64,000 nucleotides of DNA from Punica granatum (Eukaryota > Streptophyta > Magnoliopsida > Myrtales > Lythraceae). Shown one piece after another: positions 30,389 through 42,002 of the stretch. The notes beneath the pieces were generated by a model, which made no database searches, had not been told where the DNA came from, and saw only the letters and a list, made by a program, of their open reading frames with translations. Both the position numbers and the translations under genes were made by a program. How positions within the stretch are numbered: position 1 is the stretch's first letter; every line of letters begins with the position of its first letter. The stretch spans positions 1 through 64,000 of the forward strand of contig NW_022204293.1 in the NCBI RefSeq assembly GCF_007655135.1, written 5' to 3'.

Positions 30389-32518
30389 ATGCAAAAGGAC
30401 GAGTCCTCTCACGCAGAGCGAGCAATTTATTATTTAAGCAAAAAGTTCACTGAAGGGGAGTCCAACTACCCTGAGATAGAGAAAATGTGTTGCGCACTTG
30501 TGTGGGTCATGCAAAGGCTTCGGCAATACACTCTCTACCATACTGTTCGCCTGCTGTCGAAGACAGATCCTTTGAAATATCTACTTAGCACTCCGTCCTC
30601 CATGAGGAATATAGCAAAATGGCATTGCCAATTGACGGAGTACGACATCGAATATGTGTCGCGCACATCAGTCAAGGGCCAAGCGATAGCAGATCATCTA
30701 GCAGAGTTCCCGATTGTCGATGACACACCGATCGACTCTGACTTCCCAGACGAAAAAATCCTCCAAATGAGTGGTGAGGAGGAAATTACTAGATGGAAGA
30801 TGTACTTCGATGGTGCAGTCAATTCCATCGGATCAGGGATTGGCGCAGTGCTGATATCCCCGGAAGGGCGTCATTTTCCTGTTGCAGCGAAGATTGACTT
30901 CCCCTGCACCAACAATATAGCTGAATATGAGGCATGTATCCTCGGCTTGCGGGCGGCAATCGACCTCAAAGTCAAAGAGCTTGAAGTGTTTGGAGATTCC
31001 ATGCTCACAATCTTTCAGACACTCAAACAGTGGAAGACGAAAGATCCAAAACTGGTGCCATATCATGAGTACCATGAAGACTTGACAGAAAACTTCAAGG
31101 ACATCTCATTTACATACACACCGCGCATGAAGAACCAGTTCGCCGATGCCCTCGCAACACTCGCTTCCATGGTTAGCATCACAAAAGAGAATCTCATCGA
31201 GCCCCTCGAGTTTGAGATTGCTCAGGGTCCTGCCCATTGCGATGTAATCGACGCTGTCGACGGCAAACCGTGGTACGCAGACATTAAGCACTTGCTACAA
31301 ACGGGTCAATTCCCAGCATTCACCGATCGACATGACCGGAGGACTCTTCGGCGCATTGCAGCAAATTTCTTCCTGAGTGGTGAAACCCTTTACCGCCGTT
31401 CATTCGATGCCACACTGCTTCGGTGTGTTGATGAGAATGAGGCACAACGTCTCATGGAAGAAGTGCATGAGGGAAATTGCGGACCTCACATGAACGGGCT
31501 CATGCTAGCAAAGAAGCTCATGCGACTTGGGTATTTCTGGTCCACCATGGAGACTGACTGCGTCAAACATGTCAGGCATTGTCACTTGTGTCAAGTTTAC
31601 GCAAATCAGATCAGAGCACCACCCAATGAGCTGCATCCAACGGCTGCTCCGTGGCCCTTTTCAATGTGGGGCATGGACGTGATTGGTCCTATTAACCCCA
31701 AAGCATCCAATGGGCACTTGTACATACTGGTAGCTATCGATTACTTCACCAAATGGATCGAAGCTATCACCCTTGCATCGGTCACTGCAAAAACCGTGGC
31801 ACGCTTCCTCAAACGCGACATTATCGCACGTTACGGGGTCCCTGCGACACTTGTCACAGACAACGCCAAGAATTTGAATAATAAGCTCATCGACGAGCTC
31901 TGTGCACAGTTCAAGATTCTACACCGCAACTCCTCTCCGTATCGTCCACAAATGAACGGCGCGGTAGAGGCAGCAAACAAGAACATAAAGAAAATCATTG
32001 AAAAGATGACAGTTAATTACAGAGACTGGCACGAGATGCTCCCGTTCGCACTCTTGGCGTATCGGACTTCTATCCGCTCGTCCACTGGATCAACCCCATA
32101 TTCTTTGGTCTACGGCATGGAAGCAGTTCTTCCAATCGAAGTAGAGATTCCCTCTATGAGGATCCTGGCCAAGTCCAAGCTCAAGGAAGCAGAGTGGGCG
32201 AAGCAACGCTACGAACAGCTCAATCTCATTGATGAGAGGCGGCTAACAGCGCTTTGCCACGGTCAGTGCTATCAGCAAAGAATGGCCCGAGCTTTTAACA
32301 AGAAAGTTCGTCCCCGCGAGTTCAGCCCCGGCGACCTTGTCCTGCGGAAGGTTTTGCATATCGCCCCGGATTCCAAGGGCAAGTTTGCTTACAAATACGA
32401 CGGTCCCTTCATTGTTAAAGAAGTCTTTAACGGGGGAGCAATCATTCTCAATGATATGGACGGGAACGAGAACGCTCTTCCGATCAACGCTGATACACTC
32501 AAGAAATACTATCCGTGA
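30389..32518 (+). CDS. pol: Tat-lineage pol: degenerate RNase H, second RNase H, integrase (709 codons open)
   Basis: Residues 1-110 are the rest of the degenerate first RNase H (YLSKKFTEGESNYPEIEK). Residues about 136-262 form a second RNase H with a full acidic set: D141 in YFDGA, E179 in NNIAEYEA, D203 in GDSML, D253 in NQFADALA. Residues 360-401 form the integrase zinc finger (H360, H367, C398, C401). The integrase core has D430 (WGMDVIGP), D491 (VTDNAKN) and E527 (NGAVEAAN), a DD35E triad. The C-terminal domain ends with GPFIVKEVF, DMDG and YYP. There is no chromodomain. RNase H would remove the RNA template and integrase would insert the cDNA. The ATG used is not a natural start: the polyprotein is truncated and frameshifted upstream. 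It is the only pol copy in the window without lesions over this span, which suggests it is younger than the pol at 19659. Confidence 0.93.
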   Translation: MQKDESSHAERAIYYLSKKFTEGESNYPEIEKMCCALVWVMQRLRQYTLYHTVRLLSKTDPLKYLLSTPSSMRNIAKWHCQLTEYDIEYVSRTSVKGQAIADHLAEFPIVDDTPIDSDFPDEKILQMSGEEEITRWKMYFDGAVNSIGSGIGAVLISPEGRHFPVAAKIDFPCTNNIAEYEACILGLRAAIDLKVKELEVFGDSMLTIFQTLKQWKTKDPKLVPYHEYHEDLTENFKDISFTYTPRMKNQFADALATLASMVSITKENLIEPLEFEIAQGPAHCDVIDAVDGKPWYADIKHLLQTGQFPAFTDRHDRRTLRRIAANFFLSGETLYRRSFDATLLRCVDENEAQRLMEEVHEGNCGPHMNGLMLAKKLMRLGYFWSTMETDCVKHVRHCHLCQVYANQIRAPPNELHPTAAPWPFSMWGMDVIGPINPKASNGHLYILVAIDYFTKWIEAITLASVTAKTVARFLKRDIIARYGVPATLVTDNAKNLNNKLIDELCAQFKILHRNSSPYRPQMNGAVEAANKNIKKIIEKMTVNYRDWHEMLPFALLAYRTSIRSSTGSTPYSLVYGMEAVLPIEVEIPSMRILAKSKLKEAEWAKQRYEQLNLIDERRLTALCHGQCYQQRMARAFNKKVRPREFSPGDLVLRKVLHIAPDSKGKFAYKYDGPFIVKEVFNGGAIILNDMDGNENALPINADTLKKYYP

Positions 32519-32684
32519 TGGTGTTTCTCTCATTCCACGTGGACGTTTTCCTCAAATGCACATTACATTTTTAACTTTCTTCGCATGTACAATCTCCCAG
32601 CACTTTCATTTCTGCTTATTAATACACTCCCCATTTCTGCTCTTCCCCTTTCTCTGAACTTGTCCTGAGAGAAAAATAATAAAT
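32519..32684 (+). other. Spacer between integrase stop and hairpin chain
   Basis: About 165 bases, pyrimidine-rich in the middle, with no feature seen. The corresponding spacer at 21851-21987 has little similarity, in contrast to the hairpin chain that follows. Confidence 0.5.
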
Positions 32685-32980
32685 CTACCGCTAGGTTGAA
32701 AACCTCTTTGAGGCGGCCTGGGCAAAAATTAGGGAATGAGGGGCACGGTTTAAAATCCCGCCAAAGGGGGACTGTGGCAAAAGGAGAGTACAAAACGAAA
32801 TCCTCGCTAGAGTGAAAACCCAAAAGGGTGCTCTAGGCAAAAGTTAGAGGAACCGAGAGGTATGACCAGATCCAAGTTGGACGGTCATAGCAAAAGGTGA
32901 GCTCTAAATGAGAGAAGAGTCTAAAAGAATACCCCGCTAGGTCGTCACGCACCTTGCGACCTAGGCAAAAGTTAGGGGCC
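32685..32980 (+). ncRNA. Chain of five covarying stem-loops (X1-Y1-X2-Y2-X3) after integrase, at the unit boundary
   Basis: X1 32685-32736, Y1 32741-32788, X2 32800-32852, Y2 32857-32902, X3 32931-32980. X2 pairs TCCTC/GAGGA, CTAGAG/CTCTAG and an inner ACCC/GGGT with AAAA loop. X3 pairs CCCC/GGGG, CTAGGTCG/CGACCTAG and GCA/TGC. Y2 pairs TATGACC/GGTCATA and TCCA/TGGA. Each stem is followed by GCAAAA and a purine-rich tail (GTTAGAGG, GTTAGGGG, GGAGAG, GGTGAG). Stem sequences differ from those at 21988-22281 while pairing is kept. The modules are out of coding frame and after the stop. The role is unknown: RNA packaging, 3'-end formation or priming are possible. Confidence 0.75.
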
Positions 32981-33620
32981 TTCGGCAGCTCGACTATGGA
33001 ATGACAGCTACACTCAGTGTGAAGCGACAACAAGTAGTAGTTTGGCAGTCTCCGATGCAAGCAAACTCTCTTTGACTCTCACAGCACAAGACACGTTTCG
33101 ACATGCAGTCGAATCGTCGTATCCTTGATGTGGAGGATCCCAAAATCCCTCCGTTTTCCCTAATGCAAATTCTACGGGTCATGCCCGTTCTGTAAACATA
33201 AGCCTTTTTGTCGAGTCACAATTTAGCGGGAGACGACCACCCCTTTAAATGGTCATCATGTTCAAATCCCCAAAGCATTATTATTCAGACTTCTTTATAC
33301 ATCTTCATTATGGCTATAGAGTAGGATTGACAACCACTATTAGCCCTTTTGATTCTAGATGCAGGAAGCAGGATTTGAACCCCGAAAAGAGTTTCTCTTC
33401 GACGAATGCATGTCTGTCTTATGCCAAAGACTATAGTCTAAATCGGAAAAGAGACCTTCAGGATAACACTCCAGGCACTCAGTTACATCGCAATCAGTTG
33501 GCGAGCAATGAAACGTCCTACCACAGCATCGATTGCGACATGGACGAAATCAACGAGGGAAGAAACACAATGATTCCTTCCACACCTCACACTACTCCTC
33601 AGTGTTTGCATTTACTTCGC

Positions 33621-33906
33621 GCACATTTATTTCTGCAATGCACTTTCATTAGCGTGCACCCTCTCAGGATCGCAGTGCACATTTATTTCTGCAATGCACT
33701 TTCATTAGCGTGCACCCTCTCAGGATTGCAGTGCACATTTATTTCCGCAATGCACTTTCATTAGCGTGCACCCTCTCAGGATTGCAGTGCACATTTATTT
33801 CCGCAATGCACTTTAATTAGCGTGCACCCTCTCAGGATTGCAGTGCACATTTATTTCCGCAATGCACTTTAATTAGCGTGCACCCTCTCAGGATCGCAGT
33901 GCACAT
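33621..33906 (+). repeat. Minisatellite, about 56-bp unit, five copies, unit 2
   Basis: Same array as 774-1056. Here all five units are full length, whereas unit 1 has one short copy. Confidence 0.9.
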
Positions 33907-34073
33907 CGCAATTCCACTGGGTAGGCGCCTTTGAACCATGCAGTTCATTCGGTATGCGCCCCATGCATATTGCAAACCCGCCGAGCAAGCGCTCGTGCAC
34001 CTCGCAAGTCCACCGGGTAGGCGCCTTTGAACCATGCAGTTCATTCGGTATGCGCCCCGTGCATATTGCAAAC

Positions 34074-34276
34074 CCCTTCGGGTCAGTCCCGACTACTTTC
34101 TTGCACTGGGGTCAGTCCCCTTCGGGTCAGTCCTGACTACTTTCTTGTATTGGGGTCAGTCCCCTTCGGGTCAGTCCCGACTACTTTTCTTGCATTGGGG
34201 TCAGTCCCCTTCGGGTCAGTCCCGACTACTTTTCTTGCATTGGGGTCAGTCCCCGTCGGGTCAGTCCCGACTTTAA
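34074..34276 (+). repeat. Minisatellite, about 45-bp unit, unit 2
   Basis: Same array as 1222-1424, with the same number of units. Confidence 0.88.
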
Positions 34277-34488
34277 TTGCCTGTTTCAGCTTTGTTCCGA
34301 ACTCTACATGTCTATTGTGCGCATCTCACCATATTCCCTTTTTATTAGGTACAACATCCTACATATCCAAAGCAAAAAGGAGAGGGCCATATAGGAAATT
34401 CCACCTTGATCATTGCTATCAAACTGGGGTGCTTTTGAAATCTTTGATTGCATCCTCTACTCGAGCAAGCAGTCAAAGAGGAGCAAGC

Positions 34489-37400
34489 TGTCAGCACCCC
34501 ATTTTGGCTCACCATTCTAAACAACGATATTAGCAATGATCCAAGCCACGACTTGAGCAGAATACAGAAAACGGCTCGACAGAGCAAGAAATCACTATTC
34601 ATCCTCAAGTTGGCAAAATTGAGCAAATGACCCGCGGACATGACAGAAGGACTCTAGGGGTCACCAAAGGGCAACAGAGCGACCAGAGAATTCAACAATG
34701 TCCAAAACCAGCATTTTCAGTATATCACATGGACAATACTATTTTCCGATACTTCGCTCAGTCATTGGAAGATAGCCAATATTGGACTCCAAAAATCTAC
34801 TTCAGTGCCAAAAAGATGGAAAATGTCTTCAAAGGCATTTTGCAAATCATCTGCTCTATACAGAACAACTTTCTGTATACAGACAACTTTTCAGTGGAAG
34901 TCCAAAAATGCCGGTTTCCTGGAGAAAAGTTAATGCCAAATATCAGATGCGGCCATGCCCCATCAGCACACAGAGCATGAACAATGCTTCAGATTGTCTC
35001 TTGGAAGTCACACAGATACCTCAAATGACTTCCGAACGGCAAAACAAGCATACCCCTCTTCAGAAGAGCATAGCCGGAGAATGGTCTGATGGAATTACGG
35101 CAAATGAAGTTCATACCGAATTGCCCAGAAAACTCTAGCAGACATTCACAATGGGGCAAAATAGACGGCAAAACCCTTCACGGTTTCCCGAGTAACCTCC
35201 GAGGAGCGGAAATGACCATTTTCAGTGGAAATCCATATCCGGAGGTCCTCTTTGGGGAAACTTGACGCCGAATGCTTACGTTACACAATGCTAGCCTTCT
35301 CAAAGCTCAATGCGGAATCGTCGGAAAAAATCACACAACTCATCTAGATCTCTCGAACAGTGCTTTAGAGGTCTCAGATACACTATTCAAGTCCTTGGAG
35401 GTCTGACCTTGACAAACAGAGGTTACAGTAATCTCTGGAGTGCCTAAGCAGCTCAGAAGTCATCCTGAGAAACCCAGTTTCGGCCTCCTAGGACGTCTCC
35501 GGCCCCACGTTAGCATTACCGGCTTAAGGGATGATTGTTCACGTGGTCTGACAACTTATGTCAAAATGACCAACGTGAGATGCAGATACGAGATATGCTG
35601 TCAGAAGCGGACAACTTCGCCCTGATCACTTGCAATGGGCAAAATCGGCTTCCGAGCCTCACACACATCCGGGACATTTCTCAATGGAAAATGTCAATCT
35701 CAGGCTCATTAACTCCGTTTTCACGCGCATACCGACAATTCGACGTTCAATTCGAACCACGAACTTCGAATAAGCGACCAATCGAGACCGGAGTCTTTTC
35801 CCGGTTTCTCCTCACAAGCCGTGGGACCCACGAGCTGCCCAAGGGCAACCGCCCTTTGCCCCAAAGTTTTCGACCTTTTCCTCTTCCTCTCTCGCCCTCA
35901 CCTAGCCCAAAATATCTTTGGTCTTTCTAGTCAACACTCAAGCCATTAACTCCTCCTCCATTAATGCTTCTTGGCTCTTCCTCATCAAGATACATGGAGG
36001 ACATTCATCCTCATCTCCATTAGGGCAACCGACTTTTGCTAATGTGGCCCTTAATGGTGCTTTGTTTTGCTTAATTGCTCATTAGCTTCACATATATATT
36101 GCCTACTTGTCATTAAGCTAATCACTCATGAAGCACACATGATCTTGCTAGTTTCTCCCTCTAGAAAATGCTCTCAACTTCTTAGGAACCAGCAACAAGC
36201 AAAGAACTTCATGAAAACCAAAAACCAAGCCAAATATCTTTGGAGTTTAGGTCGGGATCCATAGCGGGTACTATTCCGACTTATATCCAAAATTCTTCAA
36301 ACTTCATAGACGACATGTTTTGGACCCAAGGATTCCATTTCTGAACCCAGTTTTTTAGTTTAGAGTCGTTTGCTCGTCGTTTTGGGTCGTTTCGGGTGAA
36401 GTTGGAGCTCTCGGGTGAACAGTGACGCGTCACCAGTGTCACCAGCGTCACCGAGCGCAACCCGCGTCTGTCACCGAGCGTCACCGAGCACACCCGCGTC
36501 CATCACCGAGCGTCACCAGCGTCTGTCACCGAGCGCAACCCGCGTCCGTCACCGAGCGCAACCCGCGAGCGTCACCAGCGTCTGTCACCGAGCACCCCCG
36601 CGTCCGTCACCGAGCGTCACCGAGCGCAACCCGCGTCCGTCACCGATCCTCATCGAGCGTCCGTCATCGAGCACGCCCGTGCCTGTCATCCAGCACGCCC
36701 GTGCCCGTCACCAGCACGCTCGTGCCTGTCACCGGCACGCCCGTGCCCGTCACCAGCGCCATCCGGCCCGTCACCAGCGCCACCCGCGCCCTTCACCCGC
36801 GCCCGTCCGCGCCCGTCCATGCTCATCATCCAACGCGCCCGTGCCCGTCACCCAGTGCGTCCGTGCCAGTCACCCGCGCCCGTCCGTGCCCGTCACTAGC
36901 GCCACCCGCGCCTGTCCGTGTCCTTCACCAGCCCGCCCGTGCACGTCCACCCTTGTACCCGAATACCCTTTTAAGGGTTCCACCGAGTCACCCGACTCTC
37001 AAACACTTCCCCGACTCTTTCCTCGTATTCCGAGACCAGGTAAAACATATTCGACTTAGAGGAGTTAGGGCTTTTTATATTTTTGCATGGCTATGGAGTA
37101 TTATGGTGTTTCATGCATGTTTCATTTGCAAGATTTAATTTTTATGCAATTTTATGTTATATTATGCATGTGCACTATCTTATGACTTGCTACCATGTCG
37201 GAAAAGGGCTTGTATCATCGTAAAGAAGACTATCCCGACCCGACTATGGCACATTAATTCTCGGCCAACTCTCTAAATGAGAGGGTTGAGACTTAAATTG
37301 CTCTTTTCGGGTTAAGATCGGTCTCCTTAGCCTATTCAAGTTAGTTTCCGAGTTTGTTTTATCATTATTGCATGCATGAAGCCGGTGTTATTTTATCCTT

Positions 37401-39752
37401 TTCCTTAATTAACACGTTTGTGAATGTTTGTATGTTTAAATGAGCTAAACAAATCGTGATAACGCCGGCTTTTGTTAAAAAGGAGTGCTATTTATCACGG
37501 TTGATGTTTGAGCATGCGAAAAATAATTAAACCACGATTAGGAAATCATTCGTAACTCGGATAGAGCCATGAGAACCTTCGGCCACCCTTCATAAGATGA
37601 AGCCGAGGGCTTCTTGGCCTTCCTTGGGTCAAGAATGAGTTCCTTATCTCAAGTTTAATTCGTTTATCGGATGGTGTGAATTTTTACTTCAATGTCTTTA
37701 TGATTCCTATGTTAGAGTATCAGGTAAAGACTCTTTTAAACAAAGCATGCATGGATTCGAGTATCGATGACTCATTCGGGTCCAGTCGGTTACGAGGGTA
37801 GTTTCGGTCATTGGACCAAATTATCCTCGATCCTTATGGAATCGTCTTGGTCGTCGAATCATGAATCATTTTCACAATTAATGCATTCGGCACAACCCTT
37901 AAGCATTAATTCCACAAACGGGTTAATCGGGACGCTCACATGATTAAACCCACTTCACACTGATAAAGTTTACCCGAATTGGACATTAACTGATAACTCG
38001 CGTCGACGAGTCGTCAAAGGACGTTAGTGCCTTTTTCAAACTTATCAATTTCAAAACTCGAAACACGTAGTCCGATATAGCATGGACGTCTAAAAAGGCC
38101 TTCTGTGTCTCAACTTGAGTTTTTACCTGATTCCAGGTAGCTCAGGTCAGGATACAGAAGATCTTTCTAGATCACTTCCGGGCAGATCGACCGATTCTTT
38201 GGCTTTTTCGGGGTTCTTGCACAACCCTGGACGATCCAGGGATTTGGTTGACACCGGCTACAGGCCGAGGTGGCCCGCACTGCGATGTTTCCCCCTTTTC
38301 TGAGAACAATTTTCAAATAAAGGGCAAAATCGTCTTTTCACAATTCAGCGACACCCTTAGGGTTAGCATAACAGAAACACTACAGTACGGGATAAGAATG
38401 GGCTACCTGTTCAGGTGCAGGGTCATCTGCATAGCCTTTTCTTATCTAACTGATGAGTTTCTGTTATCCTAACATAGATTCGGGTAACTAGAGCAGTTAT
38501 CTCTGTCAGAAAACATGCAAAATGCCGATTAACCTTTCACTCGACCTAACCAAACATTAGATAATGGTTAGGAGGAATTCTAGATTCCAAATCTAGAGTC
38601 AAAACACGAGTTTGGTTAATTCAGTGGTAATTCAGTGTCACAATACAGAACAATTGTAAAAGCAATCCACACATCTGAGATTTGACTCTCTTTGTCAAGT
38701 TCTCAAAATAAAGCCGAATGCTAAAACGTTGGCACATGTTTGATTGTTTAGCATATGGCATTTGCTTGCAAAAACACCCCTGGGTTAATAATCTGTTAAT
38801 TCACGTAAACACGATAATAACAAACACTTTGTATGTTATTAACATGTTGCGTGTTATCTTTCCGCACCTGTTTGCCATGCGGGTCGAGCCTGATCCCTAG
38901 GCCGAATAATATTAGGGTTCAACGCCCTAATCATCGAGCACAGGGTCCAACACCCTAATCAACACTCACAGGGTCCAACGCCCTATTCAGTGAGAGCGTC
39001 CATTGAATTTCAGTTCTTCGGTCTTTTCCCTAAACTCACGGTGAGTTAGAGTGGAATAATAACCGAACGCAAAACGACTGGAATTCGATCCTTTTGTAAT
39101 TTGTATTTATTGTTTTGAGAGCATTGTAAGGATTCTATTTGGTGCATTTATTCTGTAAGAATTCCAGTCGGTGAGCGAACGGTCCGAGAGTCGAATTAAT
39201 CGAATTGGTCTAATGCTTGCCCAGACACAAGTAAATCCAAGATCTCGCGGTTCTGGTTCACGCAGGGATTCAACCTCCATGGTTCGATGAACTGTAATGC
39301 AAGATTGTGAACCAATTCCCCGACATATAGATTTACTTCTCTCCCGGCTTCTCAACCGACATCGTTTGGTTCATCGAATCTCCGGTGTCAAAACGTGTGA
39401 GCCGAGTGCAGCTTAATTCACGCGGTAAATAATAAAACATGCAAGCCTAGCAAACCAGAGTACCGAAAGGGCGTGCGGGATATAGGCCCGCACGTAACAT
39501 GAACCCCCGAACACGGACTTTCCGGTTCCGCACAGATCAATGCCTTAACAACAAACTAGGTGTTCCATACCCCTAGACCTAGGGTAACTTATCCTCCCTC
39601 GACCTTCGGGTCGTAAAATGATAAGTGGCGACTCCTTCTCTCACGCGTGTCCGACGCGCGTCCCCACGGGAAGGTGGACGTTCCGACGAAGCCGCGCGAT
39701 CCAAAAGCGCGCAATGCGGGCCCCGACGAGAGTCCACATTCGGGTCCGTACA
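34489..39752 (+). mobile_element. LTR-A, type-B 3' LTR, unit 2
   Basis: Counterpart of 1637-6929, 29 bp shorter, mostly in the GC-rich repeat at about 36423-36940. Together with the pol at 30212-32518 and the type-B end of LTR-E it outlines one plus-strand element from 24995 to 39752 (about 14.8 kb) that lacks gag, protease and most of reverse transcriptase. The right flank is CCATG. Confidence 0.85.
36423..36940 (+). repeat. GC-rich variable repeat in LTR-A, unit 2
   Basis: Counterpart of 3571-4120 with several unit gains and losses. It is the main source of length difference between the duplication units in this part. Confidence 0.85.
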
Positions 39753-39889
39753 CCATGGTTTTAAAAAATAGAATATTCAGAAGAAAAGAAAGGATCATAA
39801 ACGTAAAGCCGACATCCCTTTGCGCTCGGTGGCCGCTCGAAAGTGGTGTAGGTCCGAGCGAGGGCAAAAAATGAGTGCGTTTACTAATC
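39753..39889 (-). other. Noncoding stretch between LTR-A and ORF1, unit 2
   Basis: Counterpart of 6930-7066. Nothing further is seen. Confidence 0.5.
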
Positions 39890-41392
39890 CTAAGGATGGG
39901 CGAGGTTGCGCGCCCTCTTGTGCACTCGATCCAACTCCGCATCCAAGCGGGCCATCTCCCGGTCTAAGTGTGCGACCCGGGCGCGTGCTCGAGTCAACTG
40001 TGTCTGAAGCTCTCTATAGTCCAAGACCTCTGTGCGGGAGTCAACAAGCTCGCAACGAAGCCTATCCCGTTCCTCCCTGATGGCCCGTAGCTCTATGTGC
40101 ATGGCCACTCGGGTGGAACTTTCGGCTTCGGGGGCGAGGGTGGATGTAGCGCGGGAAGTCGAGGCGTCCTGAGACCGTTGTGGCGGTGTCGATCCTTGCG
40201 GGTAGAACTGGGCCACGTATGCTGAGGTGGCAGAGAATGCTCGTTCCTCGTCGGTGGGGTGCTCGGGGAAGTACAGGCGCTGTATGACACTAGCGTCCCG
40301 TTGGCAACGGATCTCTCGAATCTGTAGGAATCTATCGGGGGCCGTGGATGTGGAGTCGGCCCATTGGGGGCGGAAAGGTAGGCGGTCCGCCTCGGCGAAA
40401 ATGTCCTGTAAGCCGCCGAGTTGTCTGATTACTCGGCCGGGAAATATGAGGGTGCTCCCCAAGTGGCTGAGAAGGGGGACTCCCACAATTCCGGGTCATC
40501 CCGTGATCATGGGGCCGTCGGGATTCCATCGGGCGACCCATAGGAACCGTGAGGGCGTCAGCTCGCGCCAAAAGCGCCTCCATTCTGAGAAACTATGCTC
40601 GGGAGGTGGGATAACTGGTACCAGGCGCTCGATCAACGAGCGCTCGTCGGCAATGTAGGAGAACGGATGTGATGAACAAAAGGGGCGGATATGAGCTAGA
40701 AGCCAAATCTGTAGCAAGTGCGGGGATCCTCTCATCCTTCCGCGCCGAACCTCCCTAACATAGTCAAGAGACCGAACGGTCTCGGCTAACAAAGCCTCCA
40801 CATAACTATGGCCTCCCACCGCTTGGAGGACGACTTGGGCTATAGCCCCGTCGATGAGGTTCGGCGAGTACGGGAAGAGGAGGAGGGTGCCAAAGACCAA
40901 GAGCAAGAATCCATGGCAAGCGTCGCGCTGATAGGAAGCCGTTGTAGGCGTCATGGCGCGGAGGAGCGTCCAATCAGAGAGCCATGCAATCCGGATGCCT
41001 TGGTCCCACCTCTCGTGAAGCTCCTCGTGGATGTCTTGAGCAGGTATGTGGAGGAGATTGGAGAGCTGACCCTGGATGGTTGTGAACGGATTAGGCACGA
41101 AGATGCCGTGGATCGTGGACGTAGGCCTTTGGACGAGTGCTGTGTACTCCTCGATCGTGGGGGCCAACTCCGTCCCCTGGAAGTTGAATACCGCATGCTC
41201 AGGATCCCAAAGTTTGGCGGTAGCCCTCAGGAAGATCCAGTCCACCGGGGTATCGGTGAACATGACCACGTCTCCGATGATGCCCTGGATGAATGCGTGG
41301 TCCACCGGTCGGAGAGTCCTCCAGATGCGCATGATGTCTTGCCTTGGCGGCGTGATTGCTTCGAGTCTAAGACCGGGAGCCGGGCGGTCCAT
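39890..41392 (-). pseudogene. ORF1 (plant-mobile-domain/DUF7745-like) with the same in-frame TGA, unit 2
   Basis: The predicted protein is identical to unit 1 on both sides of the stop, and the TGA sits at 40496-40498. The shared lesion shows the stop predates the duplication or, if the duplication is an assembly artefact, that both haplotypes carry it. Identity over 1.5 kb contrasts with the many indels at 1-4.2 kb. Confidence 0.7.
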
Positions 41393-41980
41393 CCTTACCT
41401 AGATGGAGGAGATGTCGGCTTAACATTTTTAGGATCAAATCAATGTAATGTCCTAGGTTTTTTCGAAAAAATGTATGCAGTGCGGAAAAGTAAACTATAG
41501 TTGCGTTCTTTACAGTGTACATCGCTCTTTCTTATAAAAACAACAAAATGTCCGTCCTAAAGAAAACTACGGGCTGACTCAAGGACTCGACTTTGGGTCG
41601 GTTGACGGCATGAAGGTAAAATTGGTCCAGCATGACGGTCCCTGTGTATGCATAGTTTTCGGTGCTACTGGGAGAACCGCTAACTAGGGATGGGGGCTCC
41701 CGACTCAAGGGTGTGAATTCCTTGAAATCGAGCGAGGATCTTTGGGGGCCGGTTCGGTGGCATAGCCGACTCGATCCGTTCCCTTACTCGGAACCTCTGA
41801 CTAACCTAGCTTCCTATATTGGTGCCCGTGGGATGTCGGACAAGGTACCTAAGAAGCTAGTATGATGTCCAATGCATGTGCGGAAAATAAAAGTGCGTAA
41901 AGTAGATAAGCGGGAAATGCGGAAAGCGGTAAATAGACAAGCAAACAAAACAAGCGGGAATGAGCCCGAACCCTCTAAGT
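41393..41980 (-). other. Untranslated leader of the minus-strand element, unit 2
   Basis: Counterpart of 8570-9157. Two or three substitutions are visible (for example near 41652 and 41750). Confidence 0.65.
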
Positions 41981-41999
41981 GTCCCCAGTGGAGTCGCCA
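41981..41999 (-). promoter_or_regulatory. Primer binding site, tRNA-Arg type, unit 2
   Basis: TGGCGACTCCACTGGGGAC on the minus strand, three bases from the LTR end at 42003. Confidence 0.88.
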
Positions 42000-42002
42000 A
42001 GC

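Larger units (their letters stand above)
1..32854. repeat. Tandem duplication, unit 1 (about 32.8 kb)
   Basis: This segment is the first of two direct copies. Its first base aligns with 32855, and near-identity runs through 30007 (= 62820). The last part (30008-32854) has no second copy inside the window. The offset between copies falls from 32854 to 32823 by about 4.2 kb, is about 32830 around 16-22 kb, and is about 32812 at 28 kb, so the copies differ mostly by short indels. The unit contains several nested LTR elements, so it duplicated as a block after the nesting. A false haplotype duplication in the assembly would look the same. Confidence 0.93.
32981..34488 (+). other. 3' noncoding region of the plus-strand element, unit 2
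   Basis: It is the counterpart of 124-1636 and here clearly follows an integrase ORF and the hairpin chain, so the order pol, hairpins, minisatellites, purine-rich stretch (34473-34488), 3' LTR can be read in one piece. It differs from unit 1 by many one- to three-base indels. Confidence 0.6.
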
